Source: Polynucleobacter wuianus (GTDB lineage Bacteria; Pseudomonadota; Gammaproteobacteria; Burkholderiales; Burkholderiaceae). Taken from it: 64,000 nt of DNA. Below, piece after piece: positions 42,504 to 51,038 of this stretch. The position numbers and the translations under genes are program-made. The notes below the pieces were generated by a model, which was not told the origin of the DNA, searched no databases, and saw only the letters and a program-made list of their open reading frames with translations. The stretch lies in the NCBI RefSeq assembly GCF_001659725.1, contig NZ_CP015922.1, forward strand, positions 1,054,001 through 1,118,000, in the 5' to 3' direction. How positions within the stretch are numbered: the first letter of the stretch is position 1; every line of letters starts with the position of its first letter.

Positions 42504-44987
42504 CTAAACTTCTCGTAAGCACTCTACCGCGGTAGCAGCTTGAATACGATTCTGAAAGCGATAGCCTGCCGCTAGAGAGGCGATCACCCCAAACGCAACA
42601 CCCATGACTATGGATTGCGTAAAGGCATTAAATTCAATTTCCATTACATAGCGCCCGAGTGCCCAGGCAGCAAGGCCAGAGGCAATACCTGCAAGAAGCC
42701 CAGCAGTAGATCCAATAATGAGTAGCTCGATTCTGGCGATGTGACTAAGCACAGCACGAGATGCCCCTATCGCCTTAAGCAGAGCAGCATTTCTGTAACG
42801 CTCATCTTGCGTAGCGGCAATCGCAGCAATCAAAACCAAAATAGCGGCAGCGATGGTGAACACAAACAACAGGCCAAGTGTTGCCGATAGCTTATTGAGG
42901 ACCTCTTGGATTTGCTGCAAGGATGCTGAGACGTCTACCAGCGTTAAATTGGGGTAAGCCTGGCTTAACTGAAAATCTAAGATATCTTTTGTGGGGTTTT
43001 GGTAATAAGAAGTAATCCAAGACTGAGGCAGATTACTCAGTTGTGCGGGCGGCATGATGACAAAGAAATTCACACGCATCGAGCCCCAATCCAATTTACG
43101 TAAGGATGTAATAGGCGCGCTTACTTTCTCACCGGCCACCTCAAAAGTAATGTGATCTCCCAGCTTGAGCTTCAGGGTTTTGGCAATACCGGTCTCCATT
43201 GAAACTTGCGGGCTAGCACCTTTAATCCAGTCACCAGAAATAATACGATTACCCAGCGGCAATTGATCTGTATAAGAAAGATTGAATTCGCGATCGACTA
43301 AACGTTTGGCGTTTTCATCTGGAAAATCGTTAGGGGTAATTTCACGACCATTGATTTCGATTAATCTGCCTCTAACCATGGGGTAGAACTCGGGCCTTGC
43401 TACTCCACCCGTCTCGAGCACTTTACTGATGCCCTCTTTTTGATCGCCTTGAATATTGATCATAAAGCGATTGGGCGCATCCATTGGAATATTCCCCTGC
43501 CAAGTGCTCAATAAGTCCTGTCGCAGTAGCAGAATCATCAAGATGGCCATAATAGCGATACCCAATATCGTAATTTGCATCACCGCAAATCCAGATCGAC
43601 GACCCATTGCAGTCATAGTAAATTGCATTGCAAAACTTTGTGTTCGGATTTTCGAGAGTGCCCACAATAGCAGTTTCGCGCTAAGTGAAAAAATTCCTAA
43701 AGCCGCCGCAAAACTCAGACCCACCCAAAGCGATAGTTTCCAATCGCGCGCCGCCAACCAAATCAGAATGCTGCAGGTAGCTAAAGCTAGCAATGAGACC
43801 CACACTGTCGATAGCATTTCCAACTCAAACTCTTTTCGAATGAGTCGCATCGGAGATACATTTGCCAAAGCCAATAATGGCAGTCCAGCAAATGCAAATA
43901 AGAAAACCCAGGTAAACAAAATGCTCCACAGCATTGGGGCTAGCGAAATTGAAGGTAGGCTCGCCACCAATAGGCCGCCTAGTAGCCTCGTTAAGACCTC
44001 TTGAACAAGATATCCAAATACGGAACCAATGACTGCCGCTAATATTCCAAAGAATAGCAAAGTTTTCACTTGTTTTTGAAGAATACTTACCCTTGTTGCA
44101 CCAAAGCATTTGAGGGAAGCGCAGGCGTCTGCCTGCCCGAGCATGTAACGCCTAGCAGATAATGCGATTGCAACTGCCGCAATCATGGCAGTCAATAACG
44201 CAATCAAAGATAAAAACTGTTCTGCCCGTTGCAGGGTTTTGCGCATCATCGGCTGCGCGTTTTCTAGGGTCTCGATTCTGAGTCCACGTAGGCTTTCAGA
44301 TTCGATGTATTGCTTAGCCCATTTTTCATAGGAAGCGATCTCAGAATCAGATCCTGCCAATAGCAAACGATAAGTAACGCGACTACCTAATCCAATTAAG
44401 CCGGTAGATTGAAGATCCCCCAAGGACATCATGACTCGTGGCGCGAAATTCATAAATCCTGCACCTCGGTCGAGCTCACGCAGGAGTACCCCTGAGATCA
44501 CAAACTGACGATCGCCTATTCGCACCAAGTCTCCAAGACTGGTATGCAGATTATTTAATAGTGCAGGTTCTACAAATACGGTTCCGCTAGCGGGGCTTAA
44601 TGTCGCCATCTCGCGACTCAATGACTCAACCTGTAATGACCCACGTAGCGGATATTCTGGGCTCACTGCTTTGATCGAGGCCAGCTTACTCTGTGTTCCC
44701 ACAGTAGCCATACTTGGGAAAACTATGGTTTGCGCAATGCGCAGTTGCCGTCTTTGGGCTTCTAAAGTAAAGCGTTCTGATAAAGGCTGATCAGCAGCAA
44801 TCAGTAAATCGGAGGCCAATAATTGACGGGCATCAAACTCAAAAGCCCGATGCATTCGGTCTGCCAAAAAACTGACGCTGGTCATTGCACTCACCGAGAT
44901 GATGAGCGCGACCAATAACCATTTCAGCTCCCTAGAGCGAAGATCTTGCCGCAAGCCTTGCGACAGGCCAATAAAGAAATGAATCAA
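42504..44987 (-). CDS. FtsX-type ABC transporter permease (YbbP-like, large)
   Basis: An 827-aa membrane protein with two FtsX domains. There is one N-terminal helix, a periplasmic domain, helices around residues 255-380, a further pair near 390-450, then a second periplasmic domain and C-terminal helices at about 700-815. This is the YbbP/LolCE-like duplicated fold. The start is TTG 44987, sharing TTGA with the SDR stop, so it is coupled to that gene. Its usual ATPase partner (YbbA-like) is not adjacent. Such pairs act in lipoprotein or lysophospholipid handling. Confidence 0.84.
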   Translation of the reverse strand: MIHFFIGLSQGLRQDLRSRELKWLLVALIISVSAMTSVSFLADRMHRAFEFDARQLLASDLLIAADQPLSERFTLEAQRRQLRIAQTIVFPSMATVGTQSKLASIKAVSPEYPLRGSLQVESLSREMATLSPASGTVFVEPALLNNLHTSLGDLVRIGDRQFVISGVLLRELDRGAGFMNFAPRVMMSLGDLQSTGLIGLGSRVTYRLLLAGSDSEIASYEKWAKQYIESESLRGLRIETLENAQPMMRKTLQRAEQFLSLIALLTAMIAAVAIALSARRYMLGQADACASLKCFGATRVSILQKQVKTLLFFGILAAVIGSVFGYLVQEVLTRLLGGLLVASLPSISLAPMLWSILFTWVFLFAFAGLPLLALANVSPMRLIRKEFELEMLSTVWVSLLALATCSILIWLAARDWKLSLWVGLSFAAALGIFSLSAKLLLWALSKIRTQSFAMQFTMTAMGRRSGFAVMQITILGIAIMAILMILLLRQDLLSTWQGNIPMDAPNRFMINIQGDQKEGISKVLETGGVARPEFYPMVRGRLIEINGREITPNDFPDENAKRLVDREFNLSYTDQLPLGNRIISGDWIKGASPQVSMETGIAKTLKLKLGDHITFEVAGEKVSAPITSLRKLDWGSMRVNFFVIMPPAQLSNLPQSWITSYYQNPTKDILDFQLSQAYPNLTLVDVSASLQQIQEVLNKLSATLGLLFVFTIAAAILVLIAAIAATQDERYRNAALLKAIGASRAVLSHIARIELLIIGSTAGLLAGIASGLAAWALGRYVMEIEFNAFTQSIVMGVAFGVIASLAAGYRFQNRIQAATAVECLREV

Positions 44988-45769
44988 ATTGCCTGAATCT
45001 GGCCGCCATCAATCCGCATGACAGTACCAGTAATAAAAGAAGCATTTTGACTAGCTAAAAACGCAGCTGCATCACCATACTCTTTTGGATCACCATAACG
45101 ACCCATCGGAATTTGTCGCAAGCTGGCTTTAACAACATCCTCGTAACTTGTGCCTTCACGCTTTGCTCTAGCCTCATCAAGCTGACGAAGACGGTCTGTA
45201 GCCACCCTACCCGGCATGATCACGTTTACGGTAATACCCTCGCTAGCCACTTCTGCTGCCAAGGTCTTAGACCATGCCAACAAAGCAGCACGCAAGGTAT
45301 TGGAGATCGCTAAATTCTTAATCGGCGCAATTGCGCCAGAGGTAGTGCTCGTAATAATCCGGCCCCATTTGCGCTGACGCATGCCTGGCAACACCCGATC
45401 AGTAATCGCAATTAAAGAAAGAACCATGTCATTAAAGCTTTTTTGCCAGAGTGCTGGATCTTGGCCAGCAGCGGGCGTTGGTGGAGGACCACCCGTGTTA
45501 TTAATTAAGATATCGATCGGCCCCAGTTCTTTTTCAACTTTAGAAACCAAGCCATCAATCACAGAAGAATCCGCTAGGTCCCAGCTTAGTGCTAGCGCAA
45601 CCCCACCAGCAGCCTCAATCAGTTCAACTGACTTTTGTAAACCTTCGGGGCTGCGGCCTGTCACCGCAACCTTCACGCCTTCACGTGCTAATGAAACGGC
45701 CATCGCTTGACCTAAGCCCCGACTCGATGCCATCACTAAGGCAACTTTTCCTTTGATTCCTAAGTCCAT
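44984..45769 (-). CDS. SDR-family protein with non-canonical active site
   Basis: A 261-aa Rossmann-fold short-chain dehydrogenase/reductase homologue. The cofactor loop is MASSRGLGQAMAVSLAREG and NNTGG replaces NNAG. The C-terminus has the usual substrate-loop pattern ending IDGGQIQAI. The catalytic Tyr-x3-Lys is missing: the aligned site reads ISNTLRAALL, Ser156 for Tyr and Arg160 for Lys. The remaining fold looks complete, so it may bind a nucleotide without standard redox chemistry. It is 45 bp downstream of a Bug receptor gene and overlaps the permease. Confidence 0.85.
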   Translation of the reverse strand: MDLGIKGKVALVMASSRGLGQAMAVSLAREGVKVAVTGRSPEGLQKSVELIEAAGGVALALSWDLADSSVIDGLVSKVEKELGPIDILINNTGGPPPTPAAGQDPALWQKSFNDMVLSLIAITDRVLPGMRQRKWGRIITSTTSGAIAPIKNLAISNTLRAALLAWSKTLAAEVASEGITVNVIMPGRVATDRLRQLDEARAKREGTSYEDVVKASLRQIPMGRYGDPKEYGDAAAFLASQNASFITGTVMRIDGGQIQAI

Positions 45770-45813
45770 ACTGTCCCCACTAATTTTGTTTTATTTTTTA
45801 AACACTTATATTG

Positions 45814-46803
45814 TTAATCTAAAACCAGTTTTTGCTTGGCAACCACTTCCTTATATACCGTGTACTCGGCTTTAATCTCTTTTGCAAAAGCCTCTGGTCC
45901 ATTCACATTAATGATAGAGCCTGTATCTTCAATACGCTTCTTCACGGCAGGATCATTCGCAACCACCTTAAGAGCAGCATAATATTTATCCACTACGTCC
46001 TTAGGCATGCCTGCCGGACCCAAGAATCCGTAATAGGCCATCCGATTTACAGGCGCCAAGCCAACTTCAGAAAAAGTGGGTACATTCGGTAATTGCGCGA
46101 GGCGCTTTGGAGCAGCAACTACGATCGGCACCAACTTGCCATCTTTAATAAACGGCAAAGATGATGGCAGATTATCGAAAATCATGGATACCTGGCCGCC
46201 AACGGTATCAGCCAATGCTGGACCTGCCCCACGATATGGGATGTGAACAATAAAAACGCCCGTTAAGCTTTTGAAAAGCTCAGTCTGAAGATGGCCAATA
46301 CCGCCCGTACCTGAACTTGAATAGGAGTACTTACCGGGATTAGCTTTTAAGACTTCCATAAAGGTCTTGAAGTCTTTAGCTGGAAAAGATGGATTAACCG
46401 CAATGATGTTGGGTGTCGCAGCAATATTACTAATGGCTGTGAAATCCGTAATCGGATCGTAACCAATCTTAGGATTAATCGCTGGATTAGCTGCAGTAGT
46501 CGAAACTGTTGCCATGCCGATGGTGTAACCATCCTTAGGAGCACGCATGACTTCAAGGGCGCCGACTGAACCGCCGCCACCCGCTTTGTTCTCAACGATA
46601 ACTGGCTGACCCAATTGACGACCTAAGGCATCACCAACGGCACGAGCAATGATGTCTGTACTACCACCCGGGGCAAAAGGGACAATTAAGCGAATTGGCT
46701 TATTGGGAAAATTTTGAGCATGAAGACCTGAACATAGGCCTAGTCCAAAAAACAAAGCAGCTATTGCACCATTGAGTTTGGCGTTCCAAGAAATTAATTT
46801 CAT
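45814..46803 (-). CDS. Bug/TctC family periplasmic substrate-binding receptor
   Basis: A 329-aa exported receptor with signal peptide (IAALFFGLGLCSGLHA) and mature start FPNKPIRLIVPFAPGGSTDI. The ligand cleft blocks SSSGTGGIGHLQ and YRGAGPALADTVGGQVS are typical. It starts four bases after the stop of the PqiC-like lipoprotein gene, so it may be read through from the STAS-MlaE operon, though its function is in solute binding. TctA/TctB are not nearby. Confidence 0.9.
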   Translation of the reverse strand: MKLISWNAKLNGAIAALFFGLGLCSGLHAQNFPNKPIRLIVPFAPGGSTDIIARAVGDALGRQLGQPVIVENKAGGGGSVGALEVMRAPKDGYTIGMATVSTTAANPAINPKIGYDPITDFTAISNIAATPNIIAVNPSFPAKDFKTFMEVLKANPGKYSYSSSGTGGIGHLQTELFKSLTGVFIVHIPYRGAGPALADTVGGQVSMIFDNLPSSLPFIKDGKLVPIVVAAPKRLAQLPNVPTFSEVGLAPVNRMAYYGFLGPAGMPKDVVDKYYAALKVVANDPAVKKRIEDTGSIINVNGPEAFAKEIKAEYTVYKEVVAKQKLVLD

Positions 46804-46807
46804 CAGC

Positions 46808-47434
46808 TTACTGTCCTAATGGCTTCGGTAAATTGCCAGCATATTTAGATAGCTGCTCTTCATATTGCTTAAAGATTTCAGTAAGCGCTTGTTGCTGACC
46901 TAAGACAAGCGCCTCAGGTGTATTGTCCCTAAGGGCAATACGCTTGGTATAGCGATTTGCACCAACTAAGGGATTTGATTTACCTGCATTCGTAACGGTC
47001 AAGAAAAATTCCACACTAACAACCGCTTCTGGCTTCACGCGATAGTCACCGTAAAATTCATTCACAGTAGCTTGCAAGGTGTAATAAGGGAAGAAGCTGG
47101 TGTTCTGGCCCACTGTCGCAGAAAAAATACCGGCCTTATTCAGCCATTCGCGTTCAGCGTTGCCAATCATCTCTGACGGAATGGTGGAGTAGACGTTATA
47201 AAAATCCTTCTCATAACGTTGGTCAGAAATGCGATAAACCAAAGATTTTCCGTCAAACGGTGGTGCAACACTGACTACACCCACCTTCAACCAAACATCT
47301 GAGCGCATCTTAAGGGGACCCCCGACACGTTCTGGCGCAACCATCCAGCTGCTTGGTGTCACTGGACTTCGGGTTGGCAAAGAGCACGCCATCAAGACGG
47401 CAGCCAATACAAATGAAAGTAGATATTTAATCAT
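46808..47434 (-). CDS. ABC-type transport auxiliary lipoprotein (PqiC-like)
   Basis: A 208-aa outer-membrane lipoprotein with lipobox VLMAC (Cys17) and an ABC_trans_aux/PqiC fold: VGVVSVAPPFDGKSLVYR, then EREWLNKAGIF. PqiC partners MCE proteins to complete a path for lipids to the outer membrane. It follows the MlaD-like gene with a 4-base overlap and thereby completes the four-gene transport operon. Confidence 0.86.
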   Translation of the reverse strand: MIKYLLSFVLAAVLMACSLPTRSPVTPSSWMVAPERVGGPLKMRSDVWLKVGVVSVAPPFDGKSLVYRISDQRYEKDFYNVYSTIPSEMIGNAEREWLNKAGIFSATVGQNTSFFPYYTLQATVNEFYGDYRVKPEAVVSVEFFLTVTNAGKSNPLVGANRYTKRIALRDNTPEALVLGQQQALTEIFKQYEEQLSKYAGNLPKPLGQ

Positions 47435-48363
47435 TTAGCAGCTCCTGATTGCGCTTGAGAGCCATTCAACGGTGGCGTAATCTTTGGCGGAGGCTCACCC
47501 CAAATTAAACTTGATGGCGATTGGCTAGCAATTCTAGAAAACTCATTAAGTTGCTCGGCCGTCTGCTTCAGATTCTCGACGGTTAATTGAGTATCGCCCT
47601 GCATGCTTGTTAGGGTTTGACGTAAAGCAACCATAGAGCCCACCAATTCACGCATCAATACATTGAGCTCTTCTTTGTCGGTAATCTTGGCAATGCGCTC
47701 CATGATGACATTCATTTCTTTGACAGACTTAATTAGTCCTTCATTATCTTTGCCGTTTCCAGCCATGAGAAGGTTGAGGTTACCCAAAAGTGCATCAAAT
47801 TTCTTTTGGGTCGCATCAATATTGACTTGATTTAAACCATCGATCAATTTTTGAATTCCCTCAATGATTTGATCAGCTTGATTAGGCAATGATGGAATTA
47901 CAGGGTATTTTGGTTTCCACTCATATGGCAAGGGTAGATAGGATTCTGCAACGGGAGTGAAATTGAATTCAATGTAGTTCACACCGGTAATACCCTGTGA
48001 CTTCACCTGAGCACGTAAATTACTCTTCACAAACTCCTTGATCAGGTCTTCGTTAACAGTTTCACCAATAATCTGCATACGGACAACAACATACTGGTGG
48101 CGATCATGAAAAGGAATATCTTCCTCATAAATATCGCCAGACAGACCGATCTGAGTAACTTGACCGATCTTCACACCTCTAAATCGAACGGCTGCTCCAG
48201 TATCGAGGCCCGTGACAGACTGCTTAATGTAGGTTTCGATCATGAATGATTTTTTAAATAGCTGACCTGAGCCAAAAATTAAAATCACGGCAATGAGCAC
48301 GCCGATAGCAGCGAGCACAAAAACGCCTAGGCGGTAGTAGTTAGGATTAGAGTTATTGCTCAT
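47431..48363 (-). CDS. MlaD/MCE-domain protein
   Basis: A 310-aa protein with one N-terminal transmembrane helix (LGVFVLAAIGVLIAVILIFGS) and a single MCE domain (about residues 38-125; VRFRGVKIGQVTQIGL). A helical region with a long coiled-coil-like stretch (190-285) follows. MCE proteins form hexameric rings that shuttle phospholipids across the periplasm. Stop and start codons overlap those of its neighbours by four bases. The ring partner of the MlaE/MlaF pair upstream. Confidence 0.9.
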   Translation of the reverse strand: MSNNSNPNYYRLGVFVLAAIGVLIAVILIFGSGQLFKKSFMIETYIKQSVTGLDTGAAVRFRGVKIGQVTQIGLSGDIYEEDIPFHDRHQYVVVRMQIIGETVNEDLIKEFVKSNLRAQVKSQGITGVNYIEFNFTPVAESYLPLPYEWKPKYPVIPSLPNQADQIIEGIQKLIDGLNQVNIDATQKKFDALLGNLNLLMAGNGKDNEGLIKSVKEMNVIMERIAKITDKEELNVLMRELVGSMVALRQTLTSMQGDTQLTVENLKQTAEQLNEFSRIASQSPSSLIWGEPPPKITPPLNGSQAQSGAAK

Positions 48364-49145
48364 ACTGCGCCCTTAGTCGTAATGCGATTAAAGAATTGAT
48401 GCACGCGAGGATCGGTACAAGTATCACGTAATACTTTGGGGTCACCTTCGGCGATGATCCCTTTGGCAGTTTTATCTAACATAATGACCTTATCTGCGAT
48501 GGCATAAATACTGGCCAATTCATGCGAAACGATCACAAAAGTAATGCCAAGGTTTTTAGATAGATCAACTATAGTTTGGTCTAAGTCAGCTGATGTAATT
48601 GGATCCAAGCCGGCAGACGGTTCATCTAAAAACAAAATCTTAGGGTCTAATGCCATGGCTCTAGCAATCGCTGCACGCTTTTGCATGCCGCCGCTAATCT
48701 CACTCGGCATATAAGTCTCATACGGCAAGAGTCCCACTAAATCTAGCTTGCAACGGGCCAAAAGATTCATTTGGTCTTGTGTTAGCTGGGTGTACTCCTG
48801 CATAAATAGGGTGACGTTATCCAGTAGATTCATTGATCCAAACAAAGCGCCTTGCTGATACATCACACCAAAGCTGGTCATGATTTTTTGACGATCAGAT
48901 CCTTGGGCGGCAGTAATGTTTTGACCTTCAATCAAGACATCTCCCGATAAAGGCTGATACAAGCCAAAAAGATTTTTGAGAAGACTAGACTTGCCGCAAC
49001 CAGAACCTCCCAGAATCACAAAGATCTCACCGTTATTCACTGTGAAGTTGAGATCCTTCATCAAAATATTATTTCCGTAGCCTACGGTCAGGTTCTGAAC
49101 TTCAATAGCGTATGGGCTAGCTGGCGTGGTCACTGGTGTATTCAT
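48360..49145 (-). CDS. ABC transporter ATP-binding protein (MlaF-like)
   Basis: A 261-aa ATPase: Walker A LGGSGCGKSSLLK, signature SGGMQKRAAIARAMALDPK, Walker B ILFLDEPSAGLDPIT and H-loop IVSHELAS. The SGGMQ signature and the neighbouring MCE and MlaE genes identify the phospholipid-transport family. It overlaps the MCE gene by four bases and touches the permease stop. Confidence 0.92.
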   Translation of the reverse strand: MNTPVTTPASPYAIEVQNLTVGYGNNILMKDLNFTVNNGEIFVILGGSGCGKSSLLKNLFGLYQPLSGDVLIEGQNITAAQGSDRQKIMTSFGVMYQQGALFGSMNLLDNVTLFMQEYTQLTQDQMNLLARCKLDLVGLLPYETYMPSEISGGMQKRAAIARAMALDPKILFLDEPSAGLDPITSADLDQTIVDLSKNLGITFVIVSHELASIYAIADKVIMLDKTAKGIIAEGDPKVLRDTCTDPRVHQFFNRITTKGAV

Positions 49146-50335
49146 CAGAAACCCGTCTTATAAGAGATCACAGCAAAAATGCCGTCGACTATTACGATCA
49201 TCACAATACTACTCACCACGGCGCGAGTTGCAGAGATACCGACAGCAGCTGCACCAGTGCCGGTCTGCATGCCTCGTAAACAACCCATCGCAGATACGAC
49301 AACACCAAACATGGTTGCCTTCACTAAGCCTGAGAGAATATCTTCAACATCAACCGCACTTAACATGCCGTTATAGAAATTAATAAAGGGAATGCCATAA
49401 AGCAGCATCGTTATCATCGAGGCAATGATGCTGACGATATCGGCAAAAATCGTCAAGATGGGAGCAACCAAAATGCCTGCTAGTACTCTAGGTACCACTA
49501 AGAATCGAATCGGACTCAAGCCGCCTGAAACCAAGGCGTCCACCTCACTATTGACGGTCATGGTGCCAATCTCCGCAGCAAAGGCAGCAGAGGATCGACC
49601 GGCTAATAAGATCGCAGTAATTAAGGGACCCATCTCGCGGACAATACCCAGAGCAGCCAAAGGACCCACAAAGGTCGTGGCCCCGAATTGCTTCATGCCG
49701 ATCGCAGCTTGGAACGAAAGGATCACGCCAATTAAAAACGATACCAAGCCAATAATGGGTAGCGCTGCAATGCCCGCCTCTACAGCTGCGTTGACAAAAT
49801 CACCCCAGCGAACCTGTCTGATGTGACGAATTGACCAAAATAAATCTGCTGCTAAATGACCCGTAAATGAAATGAGTCCACGCGCATCATCGATGAGATT
49901 TTGAACAGCCATACCAGTACTAAGAACAAAACTTCTTTTTGGCTTAACCACTGGGGTCGGAAATAAATTACTAATTGGATCAAATTCATGCAGTAGTGGT
50001 TGATAGCGACTATCAAGCCCCTGTACTTCAAATTGCGCGCCTGCTTTTTGCTGAGCCTCTTCCATGCCAATTAAAAAAGCAATACCAGCTCCATCTAACG
50101 AAGTCACCTGCGATGCATCAAAAATAAGGGAAGCAGATGAAAGATTGCCTGAAGACAGCTTTGCTAGCCAAGCATTCTGCGTATTTCGGATCTCAGTCCA
50201 GACACCACCCAAGGTATAAACATTGATCTGGCCACTCAGAATCACCTTGGCATGCGTAGCATCGACTTGCGACCAAACAGCCACTGAGGCACTGGTTGCT
50301 GGAGAAACGGTGGAAATAGTGTCAGAAACGCTCAT
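49145..50335 (-). CDS. STAS-MlaE fusion: ABC lipid transport permease
   Basis: A 396-aa protein. The first ~115 residues form a STAS-like domain (VDATHAKVILSGQINVYTLG, SLIFDASQVTSLDGAGIAFL), normally a separate protein (MlaB). The rest is MlaE, with GVILSFQAAIGMKQFGATTF, VREMGPLITAILLAGRSSAA and FAAEIGTMTVNSEVDAL. Such fusions are known in betaproteobacteria. The ATG at 50335 is preferred to the GTG at 50341. It is the first gene of permease-ATPase-MCE-PqiC-like lipoprotein, a full inner-to-outer membrane lipid transport unit. Confidence 0.9.
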   Translation of the reverse strand: MSVSDTISTVSPATSASVAVWSQVDATHAKVILSGQINVYTLGGVWTEIRNTQNAWLAKLSSGNLSSASLIFDASQVTSLDGAGIAFLIGMEEAQQKAGAQFEVQGLDSRYQPLLHEFDPISNLFPTPVVKPKRSFVLSTGMAVQNLIDDARGLISFTGHLAADLFWSIRHIRQVRWGDFVNAAVEAGIAALPIIGLVSFLIGVILSFQAAIGMKQFGATTFVGPLAALGIVREMGPLITAILLAGRSSAAFAAEIGTMTVNSEVDALVSGGLSPIRFLVVPRVLAGILVAPILTIFADIVSIIASMITMLLYGIPFINFYNGMLSAVDVEDILSGLVKATMFGVVVSAMGCLRGMQTGTGAAAVGISATRAVVSSIVMIVIVDGIFAVISYKTGF

Positions 50336-50386
50336 AAACACACTATAAGGTATCTCGAAGAAACGTTTGTGAAATGCTCAACAAAT

Positions 50387-50416
50387 GAAAAGGGCCCAGT
50401 TTTTTAACTAGGCCCT
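50387..50416 (-). terminator. Intrinsic terminator of tRNA-Arg(ACG)
   Basis: Complementary arms 50391-50401 and 50406-50416 form an 11-bp stem (one G-U) with a 4-base loop. On the minus strand it is followed by a short T-run. It lies between the tRNA and the MlaE operon start. Confidence 0.8.
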
Positions 50417-50424
50417 ATATAAGG

Positions 50425-50501
50425 TGGTGCGGCTGGCAGGAATTGAACCCACGACCCCTTGGTTCGTAGCCAAGTACTCTATCCAGCTGAGCTACAGCCG
50501 C
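50425..50501 (-). tRNA. tRNA-Arg (anticodon ACG)
   Basis: The acceptor stem GCGGCTG pairs with CAGCCGC. D-arm AGCTCAGCTGGATAGAGT, anticodon stem CTTGG/CCAAG with loop CTACGAA (anticodon ACG), T-arm GTGGG-TTCAATT-CCTGC, discriminator A and encoded CCA. With wobble A34 deaminated to inosine it reads CGU, CGC and CGA. It diverges from greB, 18 bp away. Confidence 0.95.
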
Positions 50502-50507
50502 AACAGC

Positions 50508-50517
50508 CATAATTATG
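50508..50517. promoter_or_regulatory. Palindromic -10 element shared by tRNA-Arg(ACG) and greB
   Basis: CATAATTATG is a perfect palindrome lying between the two divergent genes. Each strand reads CATAAT, a 5/6 -10 hexamer. The minus-strand start would fall about 4 bases before the mature tRNA end and the plus-strand start at or near the greB ATG. No strong -35 is visible on either side. Confidence 0.5.
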
Positions 50518-50519
50518 CC

Positions 50520-51020
50520 ATGGAAGAGAAGAACTACATCACCCCTGCAGGTCACGAACGGATTAAAACTGAGCTCTTGCAGCTCTTAAACCTTGATAGG
50601 CCCGAGGTTGTAAAGGTGGTCCACTGGGCCGCCAGTAATGGGGATCGGTCAGAAAACGGGGACTATATCTATGGAAAGAAGCGCCTAAGAGAGATAGATC
50701 GACGTATTCGTTTTCTTAATAAACGTCTGGAATTTGCGGTCGTGGTCGACAATTCTGCCCGGAAATCAGGCGACGCAGATGTGGAGCAGATCTTCTTTGG
50801 GGCGACCGTTACTTACTCCCCTCTAGACGGCAAAGACGCAGGAAAAGAAACTACGATCACTATCGTAGGCGTAGACGAGGTCGATTTAGAGAAAAATCAC
50901 GTCAGCTGGGTATCGCCCATTGCCAAAGCATTGATCAAGGCAAGATTAGGTGATTGCGTAATAATTCAAACGCCTACTGGCCCTACTGAAATAGAAATTC
51001 TAGACGTTCAGTATCTTTAA
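50520..51020 (+). CDS. greB: Transcript cleavage/elongation factor GreB-type
   Basis: A 166-aa Gre factor: N-terminal coiled coil with ITPAGHERIKTELLQLL, then GDRSENGDYIYGKKRLREID where the acidic tip residues (Asp/Glu) sit, and a C-terminal FKBP-like domain ending TEIEILDVQYL. GreB rather than GreA because of YIYGKKRLREIDRR. The start is ATG 50520. A longer reading back to 50424 runs through the tRNA gene and is rejected. It converges on spoT with an 18-bp gap. Confidence 0.92.
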   Translation: MEEKNYITPAGHERIKTELLQLLNLDRPEVVKVVHWAASNGDRSENGDYIYGKKRLREIDRRIRFLNKRLEFAVVVDNSARKSGDADVEQIFFGATVTYSPLDGKDAGKETTITIVGVDEVDLEKNHVSWVSPIAKALIKARLGDCVIIQTPTGPTEIEILDVQYL

Positions 51021-51038
51021 AGAACGAGTAGCCAGGCT

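Noticed and set aside
50424..50519. 32-residue N-terminal extension of GreB
   Set aside because: It is the antisense of tRNA-Arg(ACG); GreB proper begins MEEKNYITPAG at 50520.
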